DNA from: Aradus depressus
Taxonomy: Eukaryota; Arthropoda; Insecta; Hemiptera; Aradidae
Length of the DNA: 64,000 nucleotides
Reading direction: 5' to 3'
Assembly (NCBI GenBank): GCA_963662175.1
Contig: OY759222.1
Coordinates: forward strand, 20,160,222 to 20,224,221
How positions within the stretch are numbered: the stretch's first letter is position 1; the number at the start of each line of letters is the position of its first letter. The translations under genes were made by a program, and so were the position numbers. Below the pieces are notes generated by a model. That model worked only from the letters and a program-made list of their open reading frames with translations. It made no database searches and was not told the DNA's origin. This document shows positions 44,515 through 55,082 of this stretch, in pieces.

Positions 44515-45291
44515 AACTCGGCTAACGCTCGAAAATAAAATAGAAGTAATTAAAGTTTATAATCGAGAAAAGCCCAGCCAGGGACTTAGCGGCTAAGTTT
44601 CAAATGAGAAAGACACAGATCGCGGCCATTTTAAGAGAAAGAAATGAACTTTTACGAAAACGGCTTCCACAAAAAAACATGGTAAGGGTGGGTTTTGAGA
44701 TTGATCGCCATTGTTTCGAATGGTTTTGCCGATTAAGAACCAAAAATCACCCGGTTTCTGGCTCTATAATACAGGCAAAAGTATCCGAAGTCGCCGAAAT
44801 TTTGGGACAGTAAAATAAATAAAAAAAGAAACATTGTTAGTGTTTTTTAAAAGCTGGCTTTCCAGGGCATGCAGTCGATGTCTCGTTGGAGGAACAAGAT
44901 AGCCAAAAAAATGGACTTCAAGAGCTGCCTTCGAGATTTAGATTTAGATTATGTATCCATTGATAATGAAGTTGCTACAGATGATAGGTACATCGACATT
45001 GTGGTCGACAACATGGTGGATGACGAAATGGAAGACGAAGAGGGAGATAACATCGAATGGACCACCTCGAACGTGACACCACAAATAGCACACAAGGAGG
45101 CATTACATTATCCTGATATCCTGCAGACGTCCTGCTTAAAAAACGCTCCTAATTGCGTTGACCTGCTTTCTCAACTTCAAGATGTGATTCAAGAAACCTT
45201 GATTAAAGATCAAAAACAGACAACTATATTTATATTATATACAATAAGGTTCCTTAACCATTACCCTTATATACTAAATACAAATCAATAA
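44515..45291 (+). pseudogene. Tigger/pogo-type transposase relic lacking the DDE core
   Basis: RLTLENKIEVIKVYNREKPS opens a psq-like HTH. An extra base after CAG (about 44583) shifts the frame, which resumes as AKFQMRKTQIAAILRERNEL. FEIDRHCFEWFCRLRTKNHP and VSGSIIQAK match the CENP-B-type second HTH. A stop at 44813 follows. At 44850-45291 a later segment reads FLKAGFPGHAV and then an acidic tail (NMVDDEMEDEEGDN), as in Tigger C-termini. The catalytic middle has been lost. Confidence 0.82.
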
Positions 45292-45426
45292 TAATCAGTT
45301 AAATGAACAACAATGCTACTGCTTAAGAGTAAATTTTAAAAAAATCTTGAAGAAAAAAGAAAAAAAAATACTAAGTAGGTAACTGAAATGAATAGAAAAT
45401 AAATTAATAAACATTCTAAAACAGAG

Positions 45427-46340
45427 ATTATAATTTAAAATCGCGCAATAGTAGCTTGTATATGAGGAGTCTATTGGTTAGATTAAGGGCTGCCTTTCTG
45501 TGGAGTAACGGGAATAAGGAGAACACAAGTCCGCTCACAGTATTTGCTTTCTGCCTGACAAGTTGCCTGAAGGTCAATCGTCTGTCTTGATGAACAGCAA
45601 GATATTTTACTGTATTGGTTCAGTCCAAATTTTCTACTTTCTGGGGTAATTCATCATGTAATTTTTGATACCCTCTAATCCCGGGCTTTTATTATTTTTG
45701 AGATTTTCATTATCCTAGAAATTTCTCTGGGATTTGTCCACATAAGATCCGTATAAGGGCCAGTTTTGCTAGAGAAGTAGTTATTTATTTTCTTGGATAC
45801 CGTAGATGAAAAGTGATTGGATCTTAGCGAAGCGCTTTCATGATGAACCGAGGCGAAGCGCTGAGCGAGAAGAGTGAATTTGTCTATCACTGAAAGCATG
45901 GGAACTGTGGGGCTTCTCTAGAGGAGGGATGACCACTTATTGGCCTCTAAATATCTTGGTTATTTTCCAAAGACTACCATCTTGGGGGTTGATTTTGTCT
46001 AATTTGGTTTGCCAGTTTACGTTTTTGGTCCAGGTAAGCGTTTTTTTAAATTACTATTCCCAAATTTGTAGCAATTTTATTGTTTGTAGTGATCCTTTTC
46101 TTTTCAAATTGGCGCCTGGTAAATAATTTTTATCAGAACATGGAGATAGTCAGGCTGCTTACTAGTGGACTTATCCGTGATATTTTTCTTAGGTACGCTA
46201 AGGTTTCGAGCAGTGTTTAAGAAAGAGGTAAATACATCTAGAGCCGAGACTTTCTCCGGTTTAGAGTGGTATCCTGGACAACCAGTTAGAGTTAGAAAAT
46301 AAAAACCATAAATATATAAGAAACTCGTCAAGAACCGCAC
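45427..46340 (-). pseudogene. Jockey-like LINE ORF2 relic
   Basis: From high to low coordinates the minus strand gives LNTARNLSVPKKNITDKSTS, DKINP-like linker pieces, DKFTLLAQRFASVHHESASL, NNKSPGLEGIKNY (the start of the RT domain) and, after an internal deletion, VKYLAVHQDRRLTFRQLVRQ. These are the linker, RT entry and post-palm segments of Jockey-clade ORF2 in correct order, with stops and frameshifts. Confidence 0.8.
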
Positions 46341-46480
46341 CAGTCGGTGAATCACCAGTTATGTACTTCCCCAACACGAATTAATCAATTATGTTTTCGC
46401 TCTCCTTCCTGAGCCAATCGAGTTTCGGCTCAAACTCAATATTTGACTTACATAATGGCTTCTGAATCCTCATTTTGTGT
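46330..46480 (-). repeat. Dispersed GAAGTA repeat, reverse fragment
   Basis: CGGTGAATCACCAGTTATGT and ACTTCCCCAACACGAATTA are the reverse of the family right end. Confidence 0.6.
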
Positions 46481-46679
46481 CGATAGACTCATTACATCTC
46501 CAGTTCTTAGGGCTGTAAATCGATGTCGAGAGTTCTGGATACACTTATACAATTTCATTCACTATTGGCAGTTATTCGGTTCACACCCACATATACACAG
46601 GCAAATTTTTGAAGCTATGCTTCTTATGGGACGCCTGGAAGTTGGGGGTCAACGAGGAAAAACCGTAACGTAACGCTGT

Positions 46680-47300
46680 TTGTTCTAAATAGTTCTGGAT
46701 CTCACGGCTAGATGTCATTCTAAATAGTTCTGGATCTCCAGGCTAGATGTCAGCAGCAGTCAAATTAGACATTAGAACTGTTCCCTTCCGCTGTATGTCA
46801 GCACCTGTCAAGTCTACTTCCCCAGCTCGAATACAGAGTCAACGGCAGCCCGCTTTTTTTGGGGGGGGAGGGGGGGGGTTCAGAAAAATAAAATTTGAAC
46901 AAGTATAATTCTTAAAAATTTTGAATTCTTGTAATAATGATGCTGTTTATTTAGCTTGCGTTCTATTATGGTAAAAAGCTTCTATTAGCTGATTTTTTTT
47001 TTTTTTTTTTTTCTTTCTCTTTAGAAGCATAGCTTCTGCCGGGGGTCCCGAGACCCACACTTGGTTTTTTTTAATTTATTTATGGAATCAGAAGGTCGAA
47101 AAACATGAAATTCTGTTGAAAACTTTCCATCGAATTTTGGACCGATTAGATAATTTCCCCTAAGTATATTTCGTATACTTTTCCTTACGAACTAAATTTT
47201 TCTTCTTCATACACTATTGAAGTCATTTGAACCATATTTACAATACTCAAACATTACTTTGAATTATTTCTTATAGTAGGTATACTCTTGTTAGTTAGAT
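46680..47300. other. Spacer with short repeats
   Basis: CTAAATAGTTCTGGATCTC is repeated in tandem at 46684 and 46721. G-run at 46861-46878 and T-run at 46993-47012. No gene seen. Confidence 0.4.
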
Positions 47301-47306
47301 AGTTAT

Positions 47307-47582
47307 TATGACTCATGCCCGGGCTTTAACTACGAGGTCATATCGCCTACTACCAGAGCGCTCTTTCGTCACTCTGGTGGACATGAGCCCGACTCTACTA
47401 TGGCAGTCCTAAATGTTGCCTACCCTAAATTTTTATTCACCTAGGGTAGGGGTCTTTAACGAGTATCTGACATCGTACAGGCTCGCTTAACGTCCCATTC
47501 GAAGGACGGCGTTTAAGTTTATTTTATCTCTTAGAGAAAATACACTAATGCCCTCGCCCGGGTTTCGAAACCACGACCTTTA
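47307..47582 (-). repeat. tRNA-derived SINE, lacks terminal head
   Basis: Body complete to GGGTTTCGAAACCACGACCT; the A box part is missing. Confidence 0.8.
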
Positions 47583-47678
47583 CATAATCTCCTGTACTCC
47601 TACCTGAAAAATTAATTATTTTTATCCTAATTTCAATTTCTAAAATGACCTAAAAGTTTTCATATTTTATTATTTTAG

Positions 47679-47822
47679 CTAAACCTGGAATTCTGGACCT
47701 AAAGGCCAAGTACAAATGGGAATCATGGGCCATGTCTCTACATGTGGAAGGAATCTGCCATGGAAGAGTATGTCAAATTGGCGGAGCAACTTATAGCCAA
47801 TCACTCATAGCTGCGCATCGAA
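47679..47822 (+). pseudogene. Acyl-CoA-binding protein terminal exon, frameshifted
   Basis: After a TATTTTAG acceptor the frame reads KPGILDLKAKYKWESW, the ACBP signature after its conserved phase-1 intron. About 31 nt later a shifted frame gives MEEYVKLAEQLIANHS and TAG, the normal ACBP C-terminus. The intervening stretch is about 2 nt short of the usual length, so small indels (or assembly errors) break the gene. ACBPs carry long-chain acyl-CoA esters in the cytosol. The spliced acceptor argues against a processed copy. Earlier exons are not visible upstream in this window. Confidence 0.72.
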
Positions 47823-47984
47823 AATACTTACTTGTCAAAATGTATATTTAAATAATAATTTGTACGACGTACATCATTTTTTTTTTTAATAAATAAATTG
47901 ATAAATATTTTTCTGTTCTGTTCTGATCAATATCCTTTGTACATTGTACAACGAGGCTTGGACGGTAATGTATAGTGTGACCCC

Positions 47985-48190
47985 TTTGTTAGTAAGGTGT
48001 TTATTATTGTATATTGAAGGTAGGACCCTGGTCTGAAATAGGTAGCGATGTGAGAAACGTAGACCTGGAGTTAATTCGAGGGACCAGATTATACCTGAGA
48101 CTGGATCGGCGGCAGCTGGTGACGGAGACCGGCTACCCAGTGTTCAGTCGGTTTGTCGGCTCCTGGCGGGAGCAAGACATAGCGGTGTGA
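47985..48190 (+). CDS. Unrecognised GC-rich open segment
   Basis: One frame stays open from about 47988 to a TGA at 48188-48190: VGPWSEIGSDVRNVDLELIR, RLYLRLDRRQLVTETGY, PVFSRFVGSWREQDIAV. Its composition differs from the neighbours. It could be an exon or a transposon relic. I recognise no domain and see no convincing start. Confidence 0.25.
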
Positions 48191-48858
48191 CGTGCTGGGG
48201 CGCCCCCGGCCCTCACTTAAGTACTTCCCAGATCTCGAGCTACCTCCACAAAGATGAAGATGTGGTGCACCCAAAAACACTAAAGTAGAATACCAGACAA
48301 TTTTTACAGAAAATGTGATAATTATTATTATTTATTGAGCTGAGTTTACGAAGCTCTTTCTTAGGCGACTCATGTATTTCGTTGTACTCGTACTCCTCCT
48401 AAACCCCTTCACCGATCACATGGAAATTTGCCACGATGATAGTGGACACGGTGACGATGGTTTACTACTAAAAAAATCTGAAATCGAACATACCACGGAG
48501 GAATAATCACCGAAAAACGAAATCCCCATTGAAATCAATTGAGAGACACAATTTTCGCGCAAAATAGAATCTCTTTTCGGTTTACCATCGGACACCACTT
48601 TTTTTCGACTTTTACCTTCGACTGTTTTTCGATAAAAATATTCTTCAACATACAAAGAACACATAGTAAAAAGAATTTTGTGCAAAAACAGCTGTTGTTG
48701 TCTACAAAAAGGTTAGAAAAAATCCATTGAATTCAATTGAAATCTATTTAAAGTATTGGATCAGCTGTTCACGTTAAACAAAAATAGTGTTATAAAATTG
48801 CTCTTCAAAAAAATAATTAATAGTGCGGTTTTTACTGTGTTTGTAAAAACGTGAAACA

Positions 48859-50223
48859 GTGAAAAGTATCAGGGAGAGGACCTTTTCACCAAACGGAATG
48901 AGTTGCAGCGGGGCGCGCTCTTCCTGGGCTGAAGAGAGTGCACCAGTGCCCACGGCCAGCCACAGCCAGCCAAGTAACTTCAAACAGGTACCACAGCAGC
49001 CCCTGGCTACAGCATCGATGGCCGTTGACCCTCCAGGCCTTAGTGGCAAGAAGAGGACCCTAGACCAGCCTGACCAGGAGACACCCGCCTCACACCTCGC
49101 CGTCACCAAGAGGTATAAATCTTACAACTCACCAGTCATAGTTTCTAACAGGTATTCCGCTCTAACCAATTTAGACACTTCCAAGCCCCAACCGGCCGAT
49201 TCAAATTCCGAAAATAGTAAAAAAATTAAAATACCTCCAATTTTTATTATAGGTTACAATAACCTAAAAGAAATAACAGCTGACATATTAAAGGTGGCTA
49301 CATCACCGTTTGAAACCAAACAATGCCTAAAAGAAAAAATTAAAATTCAAGCGACCTCGTCAGACGATTTTAGGGCCCTGACAAAATTCTACGATACGCA
49401 TAAAATTAACTATTATACTTATGTTAATCCAGAAACTAAAAATGTATCGGTGATTCTCCGAGGTGTGCCATACGCGTTCAGTGAAGAAGACGTCAAAAAT
49501 GAATTGCTCCCTCACTACCCAGTTATTTCGGTCACCAGGTTGCACAATAGAGACGAAATGCCCACGCCATTGTGCGCAGTCGAACTGACTAATAACGACC
49601 AGGGAAAAGCCATATTTTCACTTACGAAACTATATTACAGTCGTATCCACGTGGAGGAAAGACGCCGGTCCCTGCACGTTCCTCAATGCATGAACTGCCA
49701 AAAATTCGGGCACACCAAGAACTACTGCCGCCTTGAGTCGACCTGCGTTAAGTGTGCAGGGAATCACCATTATAAAGTTTGTCCTTTCCAAAAAACTGAC
49801 AAACCGAAGTGCGCCAACTGTGGGGGCGACCATACCGCCAACTTTGGAGGCTGTCTGAAACGACCACCGAAACGGCAACTACAGTCAATTTCCGCAGGCA
49901 CCACCGCAAGCCAAACATTTCACACTAATACTAGTCAGCCTCCGCAACACACACATGCACATTCAGCCAACACATCCAATACACCAACATACGCACCTAC
50001 CTCCCCGGAGCCCAAACCACCTACGAACTTTTGGTTTGACAAAAATCGAAGTAGGCCAACACCACCGCAACCTAATACTGCAAACAATGGAATTAGATCT
50101 GAGCCAACGACTGACCTGACTGGACTCATCATGAACCTCATCAAACCATTCATCCCCCACATCCAAGCATTCTTATCCAATTTATTCACTAACCTTTTTT
50201 CGATGAATCATGGCAAACCTTAA
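48859..50223 (+). CDS. Jockey ORF1, Gag-like RNA-binding protein (454 aa)
   Basis: This is the RNA chaperone of the retrotransposon particle. Residues 1-115 are polar. About 120-265 form the RRM-like/PRE_C2HC region (VSVILRGVPYAFSEEDVKNE). About 276-334 hold three zinc knuckles: CX2CX4HX4C (CMNCQKFGHTKNYC), CX2CX3HX4C (CVKCAGNHHYKVC) and CX2CX3HX6C (CANCGGDHTANFGGC). A Pro/Thr/Asn-rich tail follows. The frame is intact and ends 14 nt inside ORF2. The Met at 48859 could be replaced by the one at 48898. Confidence 0.93.
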   Translation: MKSIRERTFSPNGMSCSGARSSWAEESAPVPTASHSQPSNFKQVPQQPLATASMAVDPPGLSGKKRTLDQPDQETPASHLAVTKRYKSYNSPVIVSNRYSALTNLDTSKPQPADSNSENSKKIKIPPIFIIGYNNLKEITADILKVATSPFETKQCLKEKIKIQATSSDDFRALTKFYDTHKINYYTYVNPETKNVSVILRGVPYAFSEEDVKNELLPHYPVISVTRLHNRDEMPTPLCAVELTNNDQGKAIFSLTKLYYSRIHVEERRRSLHVPQCMNCQKFGHTKNYCRLESTCVKCAGNHHYKVCPFQKTDKPKCANCGGDHTANFGGCLKRPPKRQLQSISAGTTASQTFHTNTSQPPQHTHAHSANTSNTPTYAPTSPEPKPPTNFWFDKNRSRPTPPQPNTANNGIRSEPTTDLTGLIMNLIKPFIPHIQAFLSNLFTNLFSMNHGKP

Positions 50224-52906
50224 TCTGGGAACTTTTCAAAATTTAACTATATTAAACTGGAATGCGGACGGCTTAAAGATAAGGCAACCGTCATTAACCA
50301 ACTTTTTATCACGATATAATGTCGACATTGCATGCATAACTGAGACCCACCTCAAACCGACAGACAAACTCAAACTCTCTGGCTACTGTTCATATAGACT
50401 GGACCGACCGACACGTTTCGGTGGTGTTGGCATTTTCATCAAACGACACCTGAAACATTCACAGATTAACATTCCCCCTCTCCAGAACTTGGAGGCAGTT
50501 GGAGTCACCCTCACCACACTCTCCGGCACACTCAACATCATATCAGCATACCATCGACCGAACACAAGACTGGTACAGACTGACTTCGAACATATTTTCA
50601 CAGGACTACCGACTATAATGATCGGGGACCTCAACAGCAAACACACGCTATGGGGATGCAGAAGACAGAATAACAACGGGACTAGACTACAATCCATCTC
50701 AGAAAACCTGGGGATACAAATATCGACACCTGAAGAACCGACATTCTACCCAACTCAACGAACATACCAACCCGACATACTGGACATAGGACTGATACAC
50801 AACTTTAACTTGCCCCTGTTTCACGAGACACTGACCGACTTAGACTCAGACCATCTCCCAGTTATCTGCACCTTCCTAGCACGGCCACAGAAGGAGGAAT
50901 ATCTTCCAAGGTTGATCACGGGGAAGATCGACTGGGCCACGTTTGAAGACGGAATGAACTGTCTCGGGGTCCCCCATCATTATAGCACGACGGACGACAT
51001 TGACAATGCAGTTAGGACGTTCACACAAACCATACACACCTCAGTACATGAAGCAACATACCGACATTTCACTGACAAACGACACCTATTCCACAACAAG
51101 ACACCAACACATATAATGGATATGATCCGTACAAAGAACACACTATGACAACACTGGCAAAGAACAAGAGATCCCCTTGAGAAAAGAGAACTGAATCGCC
51201 TGACCCGACGCATACGATGGGAACTTGACAACGACAGAATCACGAACTATCGGAAATACTTGACTGACATGACTCCGGGCGACAACAACTTATGGAAAGA
51301 GACACGACGACTTCTAGACCAAAGGACACCCCTACCCATCTTAACTGACGGACAAATGACTGCCACAACTGACAAAGAGAAAACCGAATTACTGGCGACC
51401 CATTTGGAAAATAAATTCACAACGACAAACGCTGACGATCATGAAACACTCATCACAGTTCAATCATACCTCTCCAACACACTTCACACAGTCGAAGCAT
51501 CCATACAGCATACCACACCATCAGAAATACACGCCCACATTACACGACTACACACCAAGAAGGCCCCCGGTGAAGACATCATCCCCAACCTGGTGCTGAA
51601 GAAGCTTCCTCCGAAGAGCATAGCCTACCTGGCAAGTGTGTTCAACGCCTGTCTTCGCCACGGCTACTTTCCTGCAGACTGGAAAAACGCCGTTGTTTTA
51701 ACATTTCACAAGCCAGGAAAGGCAAAAAACGACCCAGGCAGCTATAGACCAATAAGCCTTTTAAATAGCCTCTCAAAGCTTCTTGAGAAAATAATTCACA
51801 AGAGGCTCCTCCGTCATCTGGAGACTGCAGGGACCATCCCTGCCCATCAGTTTGGGTTTAAATCAAACCACTCAGCAGTCCATCAGCTACAGAGAGTTGC
51901 TGAGACCATTGTGGGGGGCTTTGAGCGGAAGCAGTACACAGTAGCAGCCTTCTTGGACGTCGCAGCTGCCTTCGACACCGTCTGGCACGAGGGCTTGCTC
52001 TTCAAATTAAAACAGACCTGGCCTCCGCAATACATCCAGAACATCATTAGCTCTTTTCTTCGTGACAGAACATTCCAAATAAGGGTGAACAACACACTGA
52101 GCTCCAGAAAGAAGATATCAGCGGGAGTCCCACAAGGTGCGATCCTCAGTCCACTCTTGTTTGATCTGTTCTGTCACGACATGCCAGAACCAGTCTCTGC
52201 AACCCTGGCGACTTACGCTGACGACACGTTGATCCTCAGCCAAAACATAGCTCTGGAAGCGGCCATCGACTCCCTACAAATCCAGGTGGATGAGATCGGC
52301 CAGTGGTTTGGAAAATGGAAGCTTAAGTTGAACGGTGGGAAGACGGAGGCGAAGGTGTTCGCTTTACGCCGCTTCTCGATAGAACACCTCAGAAGGCTGC
52401 AAATCGACCAACTCCCAATTCCATGGAATCCTAAAGACCAGGGTGTGCGCTATCTTGGAGTGCATCTTGACACAAGACTAACATGGCGCCTACATATCAA
52501 CATAAAACTCCAACAAGCACACACACGACTCAGGCTCATCTACCCACTCATAAACAGAAATACACCACTCAGACACACATGCACATCCTTACTTTACAAA
52601 ACACTAATACTTCCACTCTTAACCTACGCTTGCCCCGTATGGTTCTGCACTAGCCACACTAACATAACACGATTACAAACATTCCAAAACAAAGTCCTCC
52701 GGATAGCGGTGAACGCACCCTGGTTTATCAGGAACACCCAAATCCATCGGGAACTGGGAGTTGCTCCTTTTGCAGCCCACATTGAGAAACTCACCCGAAG
52801 CTTCCATCAAGGTCTGCCAGCCTGCTCTGGTGCGGTTCACTACAGTCTCGGCCAGCCTGTAGCTCGCAGGCTGCAACCAAGACTGTACCAAGACTTTTTG
52901 TTTTAA
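50210..52906 (+). pseudogene. Jockey ORF2, endonuclease-reverse transcriptase with one internal stop
   Basis: The first 312 codons are an APE-type endonuclease (ILNWNADGL, ITETHLKP, GDLNSKHTLWG, SDHLPVIC). A TGA at 51146-51148 interrupts, and the same frame continues from 51149. The RT follows: KKAPGEDIIPNLVLKKLP, GSYRPISLLNSLSKLLEKII, HQFGFKSNHS, AFLDVAAAFDTVWH, SAGVPQGAILSPLLF and the catalytic YADD at 52213-52224. The thumb region has GVRYLGVHLDTRLTW. A CGA to TGA transition at a CpG would explain the stop. Confidence 0.93.
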
Positions 52907-53091
52907 TTATAATTTTCATGTTTTGTTGTTCATGTTCATTTTGTGTAAAGTACATATTTAGTACTGGTCCAAATAAAATGTTTTTCTTCTTCTTTCTATT
53001 TAAAGTATTAATATATTCATAAAGAACATACAAGGTAAGATGTTGCTGATAATTATTAAAACATTAACTGAGTTTTTTATACAGATATGAC

Positions 53092-53506
53092 TTTTTTTTT
53101 TTTTTTTTTTTTCGGACTGGAGGGGGAAATGCCAGTCACTCATATCCAGGAAAGATAGCCCTGGATAGTGTGGGGCTCGAGCCGTTGCTCCACTAAAACC
53201 CCGGTGGCTGTTAACGCCCCTTCTTCTGTTCTTATTGCCGCTACTGCTGTTCCTTGTCAACCCTCTCCTGGAGGGCCAACCTACCCATGATGAGCGCTGC
53301 AAATTCGCAGCCTTCATCCCACGACTCCTGGGAGCGCAGCATAGCGTCCACGTAACTGGTAGCAGTCAGTGGGGCGCCCATGCTGCACTCCAGATTTTTC
53401 CTTCCCTCCTCAAATCTGGGGCATTTAAGGAGGACCTGCTCCGCCGTCTCCGTCTCACCAAGGCAGTCTGGTGTTGTTGCTGCCCCGATTTTGTGGAGGT
53501 ACCCCC
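53092..53506 (-). mobile_element. 5'-truncated LINE insertion, minus strand
   Basis: The duplication ATACAGATATGAC lies near 53079-53091 and 53507-53519. The T-run at its left edge is the inverted poly(A). It carries the end of an ORF2 and a ~150-nt 3' UTR. Confidence 0.88.
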
Positions 53507-53509
53507 CAT
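53241..53509 (-). pseudogene. LINE ORF2 C-terminal fragment
   Basis: The minus strand reads GGYLHKIGAATTPDCLGETE, TAEQVLLKCPRFEEGRKN, then ALIMGRLALQERVDKEQQ and TAG (cta at 53241-53243). YLH.IG..TPDC..ETAEQVL..CPRF is the C-terminal zinc-knuckle motif of R1/LOA/I-type LINE ORF2. It is truncated at the 5' end by incomplete reverse transcription. Confidence 0.85.
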
Positions 53510-53540
53510 ACAGATATGACTAGATTACGTAATAACGCCT

Positions 53541-53765
53541 ATGTCAACTGACTTCAAACCTAAGAAAACTATCATTGGTGATTTAGAAATTGTGTCGTTT
53601 GGTCGAAAAGATGTTCACGTTAAACACCGAGAAAAAGTTCCGGTAAAAGTGCGCAAACTTGAAAACCCTACGGTTCCATCCAGTGATCACAAACCGGTTC
53701 ATATGCCCCGTTTTAAATGCACTACTTGTATGTTAACCGACCACATTAACAGTATGATTCAATAA
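53541..53765 (+). CDS. 74-aa ORF of unknown function inside the dispersed element
   Basis: It begins MSTDFKPKKTIIGDLEIVSF and ends with a Cys-containing segment (PRFKCTTCMLTD). It lies in the block absent from the 30-kb copy, with AATAAA over its stop. It may be a captured fragment, or part of an older autonomous copy that the 30-kb copy has deleted. I recognise no domain. Confidence 0.35.
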   Translation: MSTDFKPKKTIIGDLEIVSFGRKDVHVKHREKVPVKVRKLENPTVPSSDHKPVHMPRFKCTTCMLTDHINSMIQ

Positions 53766-54036
53766 ATTTAGACTGACTCAGCTCAGTTTTTGCAAACAGC
53801 AGAATGCATTGCACACCTAGTATTTTTTATTAATAATTTTTTTAATTTTATATTTTATTAATCATCACATGAGATAGGCAGCCCTCTGAATTAAGTCCAC
53901 GTCTCTCTTCCCACTGAAAGCCACGTATCATAAGGTAGATCCAACGAGATCTGTGACAAATATCCCTCTCATTCTTGTTCAACTCGTCAACAACTACTAC
54001 GTACCGTATTTTATTCTTATCATACATATAAATAAA

Positions 54037-54135
54037 ATGAAGTTTTTAAAGGCAACAGTTTTTTGGATGTGGTTAACTTTTTTTGCTCTACTGGGATTAA
54101 GATGTACCCATGCTGTAAGTCGTGAGAAAACTAAG
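54037..54135 (+). CDS. Exon 1 of an unrecognised secreted protein: signal peptide
   Basis: ATG in the context AAAATG opens MKFLKATVFWMWLTFFALLG, then LRCTHAVSREKTK. This is a clear signal peptide with positive N-region, hydrophobic core and cleavage near THA|V. The exon is 99 nt and ends phase 0 at AAG|GTAATT. AT-rich DNA with TATA-like ACATATAAATA lies just upstream. Its partner exon is at 54418. The protein should be secreted; nothing more is known. Confidence 0.75.
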
Positions 54136-54417
54136 GTAATTTCTTATTTCATTACATCAGATTAAGCTAAGTAATAATTGAGGTTTGAAGAGTTATATTT
54201 CAATAGCAAATGAAGATCAGATGGTTTAGGAACTGCAAAATTGTACTGTAAACACGGCGTTTCGTAAATGTTTCCTTTTATTTGTTTCTGTAATTTCGAA
54301 ATGTTTTTATAAATGTACCTACCTATATATATTTTTGTTCTCCTTCATATTCACAAGTACAATGTTATTCAGTTTGTGTATTTAGATATATCTATAACTA
54401 TTTTCTCTATTTTATAG

Positions 54418-54879
54418 GGGATCTCTTTTCCTACACTTAAAGTTTTTGGTCTATGGAGAAATAAATTCCGAGCTGAAAGTAGTCAGGATGAACATATAAG
54501 GGGACCTACTATCCCAGCTAAAAGTCAGGATGAGGCTCAGGATGAACATATAAGGGGAACTACTATCCCAGCTAAAAGTCAGGATGAACATATAAGTGGA
54601 ACTACTGTCCCAGCTAATAGTCAGGATGAGGCTCAGGCTGAACATATAAGTGGAACTACTGTCCCAGCTAATAGTCAGGATGAGGCTCAGGAGGAACATA
54701 CGGAAACTACTATCCCAGCTAAAAGTCAGGATGAGGCTCAGGAGGAACATACGGAAACTACTATCCCAGCTAAAAGTCAGGATGAGGCTCAGGAGGAACA
54801 TACGGAAACTACTATCCCAGCTCAAAGTCAGGATAAGGCTCAGTATGCAGAAGTTACCTATCCAATTACCGAGGCTGAA
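54418..54879 (+). CDS. Exon 2 of the secreted protein: tandem acidic repeats
   Basis: After a TTTTATAG acceptor, 154 codons stay open in phase with exon 1: GISFPTLKVFGLWRNKFRAE, then at least seven repeats. The consensus is SQDEAQEEHTETTIPAK (17 residues). Earlier units are SQDEAQDEHIRGTTIPAK (18) and the short SQDEHISGTTVPAN (14). The exon ends QYAEVTYPITEAE|GTAAGT, phase 0. Later units are more uniform, which shows recent unequal exchange at that end. The repeats are hydrophilic and Thr/Pro/Glu-rich, so O-glycosylation is possible. The rest of the gene must lie downstream, with introns filled by transposons. A mucin, salivary or surface-coat protein are guesses only. Confidence 0.72.
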
Positions 54880-55082
54880 GTAAGTTCGAAGTTTTTTATG
54901 CTCATTAAGAATTAAGGAATGCATGTGCACAACATTCTATTCATTTCTCTGTATGAAGATAAGTACTTCTATTGTTGGCTAGAACAAAGTTCTGATAAGG
55001 TAATGCCAAAGTCATCATAACAGAGGGATGCACCGGTATAATTGGGGATGGAAAAAATAAATCTGAAAAACGAATGTAGTTC

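Larger units (their letters stand above)
48758..52994 (+). mobile_element. Jockey-clade non-LTR retrotransposon, near full length
   Basis: Flanked by the 15-bp duplication TCTATTTAAAGTATT (48743-48757 and 52995-53009). About 100 nt of 5' UTR, ORF1, overlapping ORF2 and about 90 nt of 3' UTR ending in a TTC-rich tail, with no poly(A). One in-frame stop in ORF2 is the only visible lesion. Confidence 0.93.
48338..53821 (+). mobile_element. Dispersed element carrying two nested LINE insertions
   Basis: Left part 48338-48757 and right parts 53010-53090 and 53508-53821 match 29978-30537 in order. A Jockey and a truncated LINE separate them, each bounded by a target duplication. Unlike the 30-kb copy it holds an extra ~245 bp (53520-53765). 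Ends in GCACACCTAG|T. Confidence 0.78.

Noticed and set aside
49935..50189. Gly/Val-rich minus-strand ORFs
   Set aside because: Antisense of the Pro/Thr/His-rich tail of Jockey ORF1.
54451..54930. 159-codon minus-strand ORF with repeated LSLILTFSWDSS
   Set aside because: It is the antisense of the repeat exon at 54418-54879. The sense strand has a signal peptide, splice sites in phase and hydrophilic repeats.
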